A stretch of DNA of 29,845 nucleotides. Source: CBDCFL01 sp050300875 (lineage in GTDB: Bacteria > Pseudomonadota > Alphaproteobacteria > Rhodobacterales > Rhodobacteraceae). The stretch lies in NCBI GenBank assembly GCA_050300875.1, contig JBNKYL010000192.1, positions 1 to 29,845 of the forward strand, written 5' to 3'. This document shows, piece after piece, positions 8,024 to 15,694 of the stretch. The position numbers and the translations under genes were made by a program. Each line of letters starts with the position of its first letter. The stretch's first letter is position 1. The notes beneath the pieces were generated by a model. The model had not been told where the DNA came from. It ran no database searches and was given only the letters and a program-made list of their open reading frames with translations.

Positions 8024-9165
8024 TGTTCCATCACCTCGACGCCCAATACGGTGGGCAAGTGGCGCGCAACCTCGTCCCAGCTTTCGCCTTCGTCGGTGGA
8101 TGCAAAGACCGACCCGGAATTGGTGCCGAAATAGACCCCCGCCGGTTCCGCTGTATCGCCCGCCATCGCCTGCCGCAGCACGGTGAAAAAGCAGTTTTCC
8201 TGCGGCAACCCATCGCGCTTGGCCTGCCAACTGGACCCGCCATCGGTGGATTTCCAGACCGCCGCCTTGGCATCGGGCGGAAACCGGCCTTGCGAGTCGC
8301 CGTTCAATGGCAGCGTCCAGATGGTCTGCCCGTCGCGCGGATGCACACGGATCGGAAAGCCGAAAGTACTGGGCAGGCCTTCGGTGATGTTGTCCCAGCT
8401 GCGTCCGCCATCGGATGACCGCCAGACGCCGTGGTGGTTCTGCTGGTAGAGCAGATCGCCATCGCCCGGCGCACGCATGATATTGTGCACGCAATGGCCG
8501 GTTTCGCCGTCACGTGGGGCGGCCGGGTGGTCATGGTGGCCGCATTCGGCCGCATTGGACACACGGTTGCGTCGGTCCCAGGTCGCCCCGCCATCTTCGG
8601 TCGCAAATACGCCTGCGGCCGAAATACCTATCCATTGCCGTTTCGGGTCGGTCGGGTGGCTGACAATCGAATGCAACACCAGCCCAGCCGCCCCGCCATG
8701 CCAATTGGGCCGCGACGGGTGGTCGTTCAGCCCTTGCACGGGTTCGAAAGTCACACCGCCGTCGCGGCTGGCCAGCAACTGCGCCGGCTTGGTCCCCGCA
8801 TACAGCACCCCATGGGCAAACCCCAGCGACCAGACCTGGCTGAACTCTTCGCCAAAGGGCGGGGCCGCGCCGTCCCAGCCGATGGATTTGGCGAAATCGG
8901 GATCTTCGGCGGCCCAATCGTCCATCATGCCCTTGGTGAGCTTCGTCAGGTCCCAGGTTTCGCCGCCATCGGTGGACCGCCACACCCCTGCCCCCGACCA
9001 GTCACCGCCGCCCCCGGCCCAGATCGTGCCGGTGTCGGGGTCTGACGCCATATGGTTGATCGACCAGCCGCCGCAATGCGGGCCCGTGACAGACCAAGAC
9101 TTGCGATCTTGGGAAGAAATCAGAAACGCACCCTTGGTGGTGCCAACCAGAATCGTGGTGGTCAT
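8020..9165 (-). CDS. Asp-box (BNR/sialidase-fold) repeat protein
   Basis: A 381-residue beta-propeller protein. At least six Asp-box motifs (S-x-D-x-G-x-x-W) are visible: STDGGETW, SRDGGVTF, TEDGGATW, SSDGGRSW, STDGGSSW and STDEGESW, spread along the chain as expected for blades. The N-terminus MTTTILVGTTKGAF is typical of a bacterial subgroup often labelled exo-alpha-sialidase or glycosyl hydrolase, but the sialidase arginine triad and FRIP motif are not evident, so enzymatic activity is doubtful. Unlike most Asp-box proteins it shows no signal peptide. AGGGGGG lies just before the ATG. It may be the last gene of the minus-strand block that begins at 11059, separated from the hydrolase gene by 69 bases. 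Confidence 0.85.
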   Translation of the reverse strand: MTTTILVGTTKGAFLISSQDRKSWSVTGPHCGGWSINHMASDPDTGTIWAGGGGDWSGAGVWRSTDGGETWDLTKLTKGMMDDWAAEDPDFAKSIGWDGAAPPFGEEFSQVWSLGFAHGVLYAGTKPAQLLASRDGGVTFEPVQGLNDHPSRPNWHGGAAGLVLHSIVSHPTDPKRQWIGISAAGVFATEDGGATWDRRNRVSNAAECGHHDHPAAPRDGETGHCVHNIMRAPGDGDLLYQQNHHGVWRSSDGGRSWDNITEGLPSTFGFPIRVHPRDGQTIWTLPLNGDSQGRFPPDAKAAVWKSTDGGSSWQAKRDGLPQENCFFTVLRQAMAGDTAEPAGVYFGTNSGSVFASTDEGESWDEVARHLPTVLGVEVMEH

Positions 9166-9234
9166 GTCGCGCCCCCCTGAAATGGGATGATCTTAGCACG
9201 ATGCCGCGTTTCGGAAAGACATCTTGCGCGGCCG

Positions 9235-10017
9235 TCAGTGGGCGTCGAAAAACTGCCGGATCGCCATGCCGAACTGGCCTGGATGCGTGATCGGCCCCAT
9301 ATGGTCCGCCCCTTGGATCACCACCCGATCGGCCCTGGGAATACGGGCCTGCAACCTGTCCATCAGCGCACCCATCACCGGTTGCGATTGCGCCCCTTCC
9401 ATCAGCAAAACGGGGCAGGTCAAAGATTCCAGCCTGCCAGTCGCCAAGATGCCCGCAGCGTCGTCGAACAGTGCCGCACGCTGGTCTATGATCACGCCAA
9501 TGCGCTTTTCCATATCGGCCCGGCGCCGTTCAGAAATCTCGTTCCAGGCCGCCGCCCCCCAAAGCGCGTTGAAATCCTGCGCCGCGCCAACCCGATCGCC
9601 CGCCGCAAAGGCTGCGAAGACGGGTTCTATGCGCCCGTAATATCTTTCGTACTCTTCCGTTCCCCGCGCCGCCGCGACAAGGGGCGGTTCGATCAAGACC
9701 AAACGCGCGACCTTCTCAGGATGTTCCAACGCAAGGCGCAGAGCCACATAGGCCCCAAATGAATGGCCGACCACGTTCAACGGATGGTCCGGAAGGCCGG
9801 CCAGCACCTCCGCCAGCGACTGGTCCCCATAATCCAGCGCCCTGTTGTAATCCGGGCTTTGGCCGTGGCCCGGCATGTCCGGGCCAAAGGCATCGCAACC
9901 TATGGCCTCGACCAGCCCGGTCAGTGACCTGACCGTCGCCAGCGAACAATGCAGCATCAGCGCATCGGGCGCACCCGTACCCCAATCGCGCCAATGCAGG
10001 CCCGTACTGCCACTCAT
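9235..10017 (-). CDS. Alpha/beta hydrolase
   Basis: A 260-residue alpha/beta-fold hydrolase. The nucleophile elbow is GHSFGA with S86; the oxyanion region is MLHCSLAT near 21-28; the catalytic histidine is H239 in GADHMGPITHP. The usual acid after strand 7 (G-x-x-D) is not obvious: the matching place reads MEGAQSQPV, so the acid may be the glutamate before the glycine or come from another strand. The start at 10017 overlaps the Nudix stop as ATGA, which argues against a longer N-terminal reading. The substrate is unknown; linkage to a HCCA-isomerase-like gene hints at aromatic or ring-cleavage product turnover, by inference only. Confidence 0.88.
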   Translation of the reverse strand: MSGSTGLHWRDWGTGAPDALMLHCSLATVRSLTGLVEAIGCDAFGPDMPGHGQSPDYNRALDYGDQSLAEVLAGLPDHPLNVVGHSFGAYVALRLALEHPEKVARLVLIEPPLVAAARGTEEYERYYGRIEPVFAAFAAGDRVGAAQDFNALWGAAAWNEISERRRADMEKRIGVIIDQRAALFDDAAGILATGRLESLTCPVLLMEGAQSQPVMGALMDRLQARIPRADRVVIQGADHMGPITHPGQFGMAIRQFFDAH

Positions 10018-10466
10018 GGCGACACCAGCATTTCGAGCGGGTCGTATTGGACCGGCAGGCCAACGTCGAAGGCCACTTCCGGCAGGCTCAGCGGGCGGAA
10101 GCGGATCGCGTTCAGTTCGTCCCGCGCGAACAGTCGCCGCTTGGTTACGATAGCCTCTGGATCCGCCCAACCATCGTCGATGGCACCCGAGGTGACATGG
10201 CAATGAAAGAACAATTCGACCTGATGGAATGTCTTTTCAGGCGCATGAAATTCATTGACCAGCGCCAGTTTCCCAACCTCGACGGTCAATCCAGTTTCCT
10301 CATGCACTTCGCGCACCAGGTTTTCAGGCAGCGATGCGTGCGGTTCGACCCCACCGCCCGGCGCGCACCACAGGTCCGACCGGACCCGCGGCCCGTAGGC
10401 ATTGACCAGTAAAAGCCGCCCATCGATCAGGATGATCGCCCGAACAGCCAGGCGCGGGGTTGGCAT
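10014..10466 (-). CDS. Nudix hydrolase
   Basis: A 150-residue protein with a Nudix box at about 38-60 (GGGVEPHASLPENL followed by VREVHEETGL). The REVHEE core that binds the metal is intact, but the first glutamate of the consensus (G-x5-E) is alanine here. The N-terminus RLAVRAIILIDGRLLLV forms the first strands typical of the fold. Nudix enzymes hydrolyse nucleoside diphosphates linked to other groups; the precise substrate is unknown. Its ATG lies in the stop of the HCCA-isomerase-like gene (ATGA), and its own stop overlaps the alpha/beta hydrolase start the same way, so it is the middle gene of a coupled trio. Confidence 0.9.
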   Translation of the reverse strand: MPTPRLAVRAIILIDGRLLLVNAYGPRVRSDLWCAPGGGVEPHASLPENLVREVHEETGLTVEVGKLALVNEFHAPEKTFHQVELFFHCHVTSGAIDDGWADPEAIVTKRRLFARDELNAIRFRPLSLPEVAFDVGLPVQYDPLEMLVSP

Positions 10467-11059
10467 CAGCCGCCCAGATGCGCGTCCAGCGCGTCCAAAC
10501 GGTCCTGCCCCCAGAACCGCGCGCCGTCATCGGTAATGTAGAACGGCGCGCCGAACACGCCGGCCTCGACCGCTTCGTCCAGATTGCGGGCGTAGATTTC
10601 CGCCCCGGTCAGCAACCCGCTATCGGCAAGGCCGGGATCGAACCCGGCCTCTGTCAGGCTGGCGCGGATCACGTCATCTTCGGCAATGTTCTTTTCTTCG
10701 TGCCACATGGCCCGCAGGATCGAACGGACCAGCAGACCGACATCCCCGCCGCCAGCCTTTTGTGCTGCAATGATCGCGTAGGATGATGGTGCCGTGTTGG
10801 CCGGGAAGAACATCGGTTTGCTATTGATCGGCATGCCCGCCGCCTTCGCGGTGCGGTCGATTTCAATCAACCGGTATTCCAGCCGCGACGGGTGCCGGTC
10901 GGCCAGACCAACTCCGCCAGTGCGCCCCAAAAGCCCGCCAATATCCAGCGGCTTGTAAGTGATCGTCGCGCCGTGACGCCCGGCAATCTGTTCCAACCGA
11001 TCACCCGCCAGGTAGGTAAAGACCGACATGGTCGAAAAATAGTAGTCGATATGCGCCAT
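10466..11059 (-). CDS. 2-hydroxychromene-2-carboxylate isomerase / DsbA-like (GST kappa) protein
   Basis: A 197-residue thioredoxin-fold protein of the DsbA/GST-kappa class. The N-terminus HIDYYFSTMSVFTYLAGD places S12 where HCCA isomerases carry the catalytic serine (S-P-Y-A-Y-L-A in NahD). MFFPANTAPS and the tail AGVFGAPFYITD (cis-proline loop GAP) and FWGQDRLDAL are hallmarks of the family. Known members isomerise 2-hydroxychromene-2-carboxylate in naphthalene breakdown using glutathione, but many relatives in non-degraders have unknown substrates. The start at 11059 follows GGCGGAGAA; an upstream in-frame extension has no family similarity. It is the first gene of a three-gene minus-strand unit and diverges from prs. 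Confidence 0.88.
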   Translation of the reverse strand: MAHIDYYFSTMSVFTYLAGDRLEQIAGRHGATITYKPLDIGGLLGRTGGVGLADRHPSRLEYRLIEIDRTAKAAGMPINSKPMFFPANTAPSSYAIIAAQKAGGGDVGLLVRSILRAMWHEEKNIAEDDVIRASLTEAGFDPGLADSGLLTGAEIYARNLDEAVEAGVFGAPFYITDDGARFWGQDRLDALDAHLGG

Positions 11060-11164
11060 TTGCCATTTCTCCGCCACGAAAAGCTTGCATGACCGTAGCG
11101 GGGTGTTAAGCGGTGTCAACGTCTGCCACCTGCCGCTCGCCACTGCCAAACGGACCACTGCCAC

Positions 11165-12178
11165 ATGCCACACTTCGAAGAACCGAAACTCATTTCCGGT
11201 AATGCAAACCCGACGCTTGCCAAGGCCGTCGCGCGACGAATGTCGATGCACCGCGGCGCGCAGATCAAGCTGGTCGACGCCCGGATCGAACGGTTCAACG
11301 ATGGCGAGATCTTCGTCGAGGTCTATGACAACGTGCGCGGCGAGGACATGTTCATCATCCAGCCGACATCGAACCCGGCGAATGACAACCTGATGGAGCT
11401 GTTGATCATGGCCGACGCCCTGCGCCGGTCATCCGCCGCCCGCATCACCGCCGTGATACCCTATTTCGGCTATGCGCGCCAGGACCGCCGCACCCGTGCC
11501 CGCACGCCGATTTCGGCCAAGCTGGTCGCCAACATGATGGTGACTGCCGGCATCGAACGGGTGCTGACCATGGATTTGCACGCAGGTCAGATTCAGGGCT
11601 TCTTCGATATCCCCGTCGACAACCTCTATGCCTCGCCGATCTTTGCCTTGGACATCATGCATGCGTTCAAGGGCAAGCTGGGCGACGTGATGATCGTGTC
11701 GCCTGACGTGGGCGGCGTGGCGCGCGCGCGCGAATTGGCCAAGCGGATCAATGCGCCGCTGGCCATTGTCGACAAGCGGCGTGAAAAGCCGGGCGAAGTT
11801 GCGGAAATGACAGTGATCGGCGATGTGAAGGGCAAGCGCTGCATCATTATCGACGACATCGTCGACACAGCAGGCACGCTGTGCAAAGCCGCCGAAGTCA
11901 TCATGGAAAACGGCGCCAAGGAAGTGCATTCCTATATCACCCACGGCGTTCTGTCCGGCCCGGCAGTCGAACGCGTGCAAAAGTCGGTAATGAAGAGCCT
12001 CGTGGTCACGGACACCATCGAAGCCACCGATGCCGTGAAGGCCGCTTCGAACATTCGCATCGTCCCCACCGCCCCTATTTTCGCACAGGCGATCATGAAT
12101 ATCTGGTCGGGTTCTTCCGTTTCGTCGCTGTTCGATCACGGGATGCTGGAACCGATCTACGAAGGCCAGTTCAGCTAA
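11165..12178 (+). CDS. prs: Ribose-phosphate pyrophosphokinase (PRPP synthetase)
   Basis: A 337-residue class I PRPP synthetase making 5-phosphoribosyl 1-pyrophosphate from ribose 5-phosphate and ATP for purine, pyrimidine, NAD, histidine and tryptophan synthesis. Clear motifs are ARIERFNDGEIFVEV (38-52), IPYFGYARQDRR (98-109), the metal-binding DLHAGQIQGFF (137-147), the catalytic flexible loop with KRR at 204-206, and the PRPP loop CIIIDDIVDTAGTL (226-239). It is about 20 residues longer than the E. coli enzyme, mostly by an N-terminal extension, as I recall for Rhodobacterales homologues. It is monocistronic, divergent from the HCCA-isomerase gene across 105 bases, with no obvious T-run terminator after it. 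Confidence 0.96.
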   Translation: MPHFEEPKLISGNANPTLAKAVARRMSMHRGAQIKLVDARIERFNDGEIFVEVYDNVRGEDMFIIQPTSNPANDNLMELLIMADALRRSSAARITAVIPYFGYARQDRRTRARTPISAKLVANMMVTAGIERVLTMDLHAGQIQGFFDIPVDNLYASPIFALDIMHAFKGKLGDVMIVSPDVGGVARARELAKRINAPLAIVDKRREKPGEVAEMTVIGDVKGKRCIIIDDIVDTAGTLCKAAEVIMENGAKEVHSYITHGVLSGPAVERVQKSVMKSLVVTDTIEATDAVKAASNIRIVPTAPIFAQAIMNIWSGSSVSSLFDHGMLEPIYEGQFS

Positions 12179-12279
12179 TCTGACCACAATTGGCACCCTG
12201 TCCTGCATCTGCGGGACATACAGCCGCCCGCGCAGGTGGCACCATGTGACGCATCATTTCCGCATAATGGAACGTCACC

Positions 12280-13020
12280 ATGTTTCGTATTTCAACTGTT
12301 GCCACTTTCCTGGTTGCGACTCTCTTGATCGCCCCGGCCCGGGCGCAAGAGGTTGACCTTCAACTTGTCCTCGCCGCCGACCGGTCCGGATCCATTGCCC
12401 CGGCGTATCGTCGAGCGCAACGACTGGGATTTGCCGCGGCCTTCCGCGATCCCTCGTTGCAACGGGCAATTCTAGGTGGGCCAACGGGCAAGGTTGCTGT
12501 TGTGTACTATGAATGGTCCAGTGAAACCGACCAGGAAGTGATCGTGCCCTGGATGATCCTTGCCAGCACCGAAGACATGGCCCGTTTCGCGACCATGTTG
12601 GAGGCGAAGCCGATTTCACCCTTCGGGGGCGACACCTCTATTTCGGGGGCGATGTATTTCGCGAGCCAGATATTGCAGGAGTGCGGGTGTGACGCATGGC
12701 GCAGGGTCGTTGATATTTCCAGCAACGGACGCAACAATTCCGGCCCGGCGCTGTCGCAGGCCCTGGCTCATCTGCGCAAGCAAGACGTGACGGTCAACGG
12801 GCTGATCCTGCCGCCCGCGCCCCTTGATCACAAAGGGCCATATGCTAGCCTGTTCACAAGGTATGAAGGCCCCATTGAGCCCTATTATGAGAAAATGGTG
12901 ATCGGCGGACCCGGTGCCTTTGTCATTTCGGTCGATTTCGAGGACGGTTTCGAAGAGGCGATCCTGCGCAAACTGGTGCTTGAGGTCGCCATGGCGGAAA
13001 CACCGAGGGGGCGAATGTGA
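12280..13020 (+). CDS. Secreted DUF1194 (VWA-like) protein
   Basis: A 246-residue protein with a Sec signal peptide (about residues 1-22, cleavage likely after ARA before QEVDLQL). The mature part starts VDLQLVLAADRSGSI, a von Willebrand A strand followed by the MIDAS-type D-x-S-x-S (DRSGS); a threonine in FGGDTSISGAM and the aspartate in VDISSNGRNNSG are the further expected metal-site residues. This architecture is DUF1194, a family of unknown function common in alphaproteobacteria and presumably periplasmic. Its stop overlaps the GTG start of the NTF2-LuxR gene (GTGA), so the two proteins are probably made together. A metal-dependent protein-binding role is likely from the fold but not shown. 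Confidence 0.88.
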   Translation: MFRISTVATFLVATLLIAPARAQEVDLQLVLAADRSGSIAPAYRRAQRLGFAAAFRDPSLQRAILGGPTGKVAVVYYEWSSETDQEVIVPWMILASTEDMARFATMLEAKPISPFGGDTSISGAMYFASQILQECGCDAWRRVVDISSNGRNNSGPALSQALAHLRKQDVTVNGLILPPAPLDHKGPYASLFTRYEGPIEPYYEKMVIGGPGAFVISVDFEDGFEEAILRKLVLEVAMAETPRGRM

Positions 13021-13985
13021 AGGACGAAGACGCCAGGGAACGGGCCGCAATCATTGCTGTGATCGAGGCGGAATCGGCGGCCTGGATGCGTGGCGATGTG
13101 GAGGCGTGGAAGGCGTGCTGGGTTCAGGCGCCGCATGCCCAGCACATTAGCGCCCGGCCATCCATTGGCGCACACATGTTCAGGGGGTTCGACAGGATCG
13201 AAGCCTATCTCGTCCCGCTGGTTTCAAACCTTGGCGCGCATGGGCCGGGTGAAGGCGCAATCCGACGCGAGAACTGGGAAATCAATATCGGCGCTGACAT
13301 GGCCTGGGCCACATTTGATCAACTTATCCCGCTTGGAAACATCGCCGACGCCGCGCCGGGACGACACAACCAGCTGCGCGTGTTGGAAAAGATCGACGGC
13401 CTGTGGAGGATCGCCGCTGTTTTCCAGATATCCAATCGGATCGGATACTATACCCACCCATGGGTTAGGGTGGGCCGCAACGGGCAGATCGCCGAAAGTG
13501 CCCCGGATGCTGACGCTGCGCTGGCCGTTCATCCGTCCCTGATGCGCGTTGGCGAGCGGCTTGTGGCGCGAACTGAACCGGATGAGCAGAAGTTGCGCGC
13601 AGCACTCGCCGACGCCGACGAAAGCCTCCGTCAGCGTAAAAGCCGTCGACCCCAAGCACTGGTGCTGAGCGAACCCACCGGCAGCGGCATTTCACTGGTC
13701 TGGGTGACCATTGCTGACATGATGATCGTGGTGCTGCTGGGCGATGACCGATTGCTTGCCAATTCGATTGCAACGGCGGGCGAAGTCTTTGGGTTGAGCC
13801 GGGCGCAGTTGCGGGTGGCCGAACAGATTGCCCGGGGCCGCGACCTAAGCGAGATTGCTGCGGCTTTGGGGGTCGCGCCCAGCACCGTGCGCACGCATGT
13901 GCGGCGGATGTTTCAGCGGTTGGAGGTCAGCAGCCAGCCTGCCCTGATCCGCGCCTTGCTGAGTGCCGAAGCGCCGCGGCCCTGA
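13017..13985 (+). CDS. NTF2/SnoaL-like domain fused to LuxR-type HTH regulator
   Basis: A 322-residue protein with two parts. Residues about 8-140 look like an NTF2/SnoaL-like cone (AIIAVIEAESAAWMRGDVEAW, ... WEINIGADMAWATFDQ, ... LRVLEKIDGLWRIAAVFQIS), a small-ligand pocket fold. After a linker and a short beta segment (ALVLSEPTGSG, WVTIADMMIVVLL) comes a LuxR-type HTH at 258-322 (FGLSRAQLRVAEQIARGRD, then LSEIAAALGVAPSTVRTHV). The start is GTG at 13017, sharing four bases with the end of the DUF1194 gene. I infer a one-component transcription factor in which the NTF2-like domain senses a ligand. It lacks the response-regulator aspartate domain and an autoinducer-binding domain. Target and ligand are unknown. 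Confidence 0.82.
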   Translation: MKDEDARERAAIIAVIEAESAAWMRGDVEAWKACWVQAPHAQHISARPSIGAHMFRGFDRIEAYLVPLVSNLGAHGPGEGAIRRENWEINIGADMAWATFDQLIPLGNIADAAPGRHNQLRVLEKIDGLWRIAAVFQISNRIGYYTHPWVRVGRNGQIAESAPDADAALAVHPSLMRVGERLVARTEPDEQKLRAALADADESLRQRKSRRPQALVLSEPTGSGISLVWVTIADMMIVVLLGDDRLLANSIATAGEVFGLSRAQLRVAEQIARGRDLSEIAAALGVAPSTVRTHVRRMFQRLEVSSQPALIRALLSAEAPRP

Positions 13986-13990
13986 TCCGG

Positions 13991-14341
13991 TCAGCGCACG
14001 TCCCAATCCAGTTCATCCTCCAGCGGCCCGATCGCTATCCAATCAACCCGCACACGCGCCACGCGGCTGTCGCCCCAGGTTTTGAAAACCGCCGTGAACC
14101 CGGTCTCGGTCACATCGAGGGCCGAAATATCCATGCGTTGGTTGGTCTTGCTGTCGGTGTCCCACATCGACAGCGTGACCTGCACAACCGGCACCTCACG
14201 AAATACATCCGAAAACGCGACTTCTTTCACCTGTTCGCGCGGCCCGTCACCGGTCCACATCGGCCCATCATGTTCAAAATCCTCGAACATTACGACGGAC
14301 CCCTGGTCCACCCCGACATTGTGGCTGCGCAGACGTTTCAT
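13991..14341 (-). CDS. H-type lectin domain protein
   Basis: A 116-residue protein that is almost entirely one H-type lectin domain. The segments VMFEDFEHDGPMWTGDGPR, VQVTLSMWDTDS, RMDISALDVTETGFTAVFKT and the closing RVARVRVDWIAIG follow the family pattern known from snail agglutinin and Dictyostelium discoidins. I chose the ATG at 14341 because homologues I recall begin M-K-x-L-R-x-H-x-x-G-V-D-Q-G; a longer reading upstream looks non-coding. The ribosome site is weak. H-type lectins bind carbohydrate (often GalNAc), but bacterial members are uncharacterised as far as I know, and there is no signal peptide. It is convergent with the LuxR gene, five bases away. Confidence 0.85.
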   Translation of the reverse strand: MKRLRSHNVGVDQGSVVMFEDFEHDGPMWTGDGPREQVKEVAFSDVFREVPVVQVTLSMWDTDSKTNQRMDISALDVTETGFTAVFKTWGDSRVARVRVDWIAIGPLEDELDWDVR

Positions 14342-15004
14342 GACCGTTTCATTAGCCAAGAAAACACCCCTGCGCCAGCGCATCAATGCCCGATCCCCGC
14401 GCAATTTTCGCCCGCCGTGTTGACGCAAATCGGGACCGCGGGCGCCGGTCCCAAACCGCTGATAATCCGGCAACATCCGAAGCATGTATTCGATATGCAT
14501 CCGATATGGTTTTGATGCGCATAACTTCGCACCGAGCCAATGTCGGCCCAACCCGCGTTGTGCCGAAAGATTTCCACTCGCACTTGAACCTAGCTGGTCT
14601 GGCCGAAGGGAACGCAGGTAGCGCAACAGCGGCAATCGATACGTCAAAATCCGCAGCCAGCATGGCGCGGTTTCGGAGGCGGGTTTTCTTCGGCGACATT
14701 TCTTTTGAGCACCTGTTCCAAATGCCCCCGCGAAATGTCCGACCCATCCATCTGCCGGATTGGCATGGTCAAAACGGCAACAGGGGGAACAACCGTGAAG
14801 GCCTCTGCAGCAGCGGCGGCAACACTGGTTTGCACGCCTGCAGGGTGCGTACCAACGATCAATCCGGGGACCCAAGAGGGTCTAATCGTCGGGGCGAGTG
14901 GACAGTAAGTCGTCGGTGCAGTGACCATATCGGACAACTTTTCAACCCCGTTCGCAGCATACCGGGCGTTCATCGGGCAATAGGCTTTCATACTGCAGCA
15001 AGTC
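14342..15004. other. About 660 bases without a convincing gene
   Basis: Open frames exist on both strands but none shows family resemblance, biased third positions or a good ribosome site. The best plus-strand candidate starts at ATG 14738 and ends at 14908 (57 codons, containing an alanine run and a C-T-P-A-G-C motif). The best minus-strand candidate is 15006-14644. They lie opposite each other and both look weak. Base composition here is lower in GC than the flanking genes. A direct repeat CGATATG occurs at 14491-14497 and 14502-14508, eleven bases apart. The region may hold decayed genes, a regulatory leader of the lectin gene, or a small RNA; nothing in the sequence decides this. Confidence 0.5.
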
Positions 15005-15034
15005 AAAAGCCCCGGCGCTTGCCCGGGGCCTTTT
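15005..15034 (-). terminator. Intrinsic terminator after the cytochrome gene, possibly bidirectional
   Basis: GCCCCGG (15009-15015) pairs with CCGGGGC (15023-15029) around a 7-base loop. It is flanked by AAAA on the left and TTTT on the right, so it can end transcription in both directions. The nearest gene running into it is the minus-strand cytochrome, whose stop is 60 bases away. Confidence 0.75.
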
Positions 15035-15093
15035 CGTTTCAGGTTTGTCGGCGTTCAGCGATATCGAACCGGCGGATGCACAGCGCTCCCGCG

Positions 15094-15510
15094 TCACTCC
15101 TGTATGGATTGCAGATAATAGACCAGCGACAGGATGCGGCCCTGCACAATCTGCGTCACGTCACTTGCGCTTAGTCCGCGATCTTCCAGAGTATCGGCAA
15201 GGAAATAGTCACCCCAAACTGGCATTTCGGAGTTGCCGTGGCCCATTTGACTGAGTCCGGTCGCGATCGACTGGTACGTTGCGGAGAACGGGAATGCGCC
15301 GCCCGCACGTTCTGACAATTTGGTCAGGTCAGCAGGCGGGACCTGGAACAGCCCGGCAACGCTGCCGTCACCTTTGCCATTCTCACCGTGACACACCGCG
15401 CAGCGCGCGTTGAACGATGACTTGCCCAACACCAAAGCCGAATCCTCGGCCACGGCGCCACTTGCACCCAAAACGACAGTGACAATTGCAACAGACTTTT
15501 TGATGTTCAT
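15094..15510 (-). CDS. Small periplasmic c-type cytochrome
   Basis: A 138-residue class I cytochrome c. An N-terminal signal peptide (MNIKKSVAIVTVVLG..., cleavage near AVA-ED at 21-22) directs export. The heme-binding motif is C37-A-V-C40-H41, followed by GENGKGDG, and the likely axial methionine is M96 in SEMPVW, the usual layout for mono-heme electron carriers. The start at 15510 follows GGGGATC; the longer upstream reading has no merit. It is a single-gene unit ending in a strong hairpin and is divergent from the unknown gene at 15695, sharing a 184-base intergenic region with a 20-bp palindrome. Its redox partner is not evident from the neighbours. Confidence 0.9.
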   Translation of the reverse strand: MNIKKSVAIVTVVLGASGAVAEDSALVLGKSSFNARCAVCHGENGKGDGSVAGLFQVPPADLTKLSERAGGAFPFSATYQSIATGLSQMGHGNSEMPVWGDYFLADTLEDRGLSASDVTQIVQGRILSLVYYLQSIQE

Positions 15511-15607
15511 AGCGATCCCCCTCAGCCGAAAGGCAGTTTTTAAGCGCTGCCAAGAACAGCCTAGCAAGTCGGGGGATGTAACTATTGTCCAATCCTGTCC
15601 GGCATTT

Positions 15608-15627
15608 TTGACAAAGAACATTGTCAA
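15608..15627. promoter_or_regulatory. 20-bp palindrome, candidate operator
   Basis: TTGACAA and TTGTCAA are perfect 7-base inverted arms separated by AGAACA. The site lies 98 bases before the cytochrome start and 68 bases before the start of the unknown gene at 15695. Its left arm contains a consensus -35 hexamer (TTGACA) in both orientations, so a bound protein could block either promoter. It is not an FNR box, whose arms would be closer. Confidence 0.45.
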
Positions 15628-15694
15628 CGGTGCCAAGTTCGGTTTGGCTTGGGTCGCCCGATACGTTTCGGATAGGGCCAAGGAGGGGAACTAG

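Noticed and set aside
13991..14875. 294-codon reading of the lectin gene
   Set aside because: Only the last 116 codons resemble the family; the upstream part is rich in C, R and W and looks non-coding.
14738..14908. Small plus-strand frame of 57 codons with an alanine run
   Set aside because: No ribosome site, unbiased codons and an equally good frame on the other strand; kept only as a note in the gene-poor stretch.
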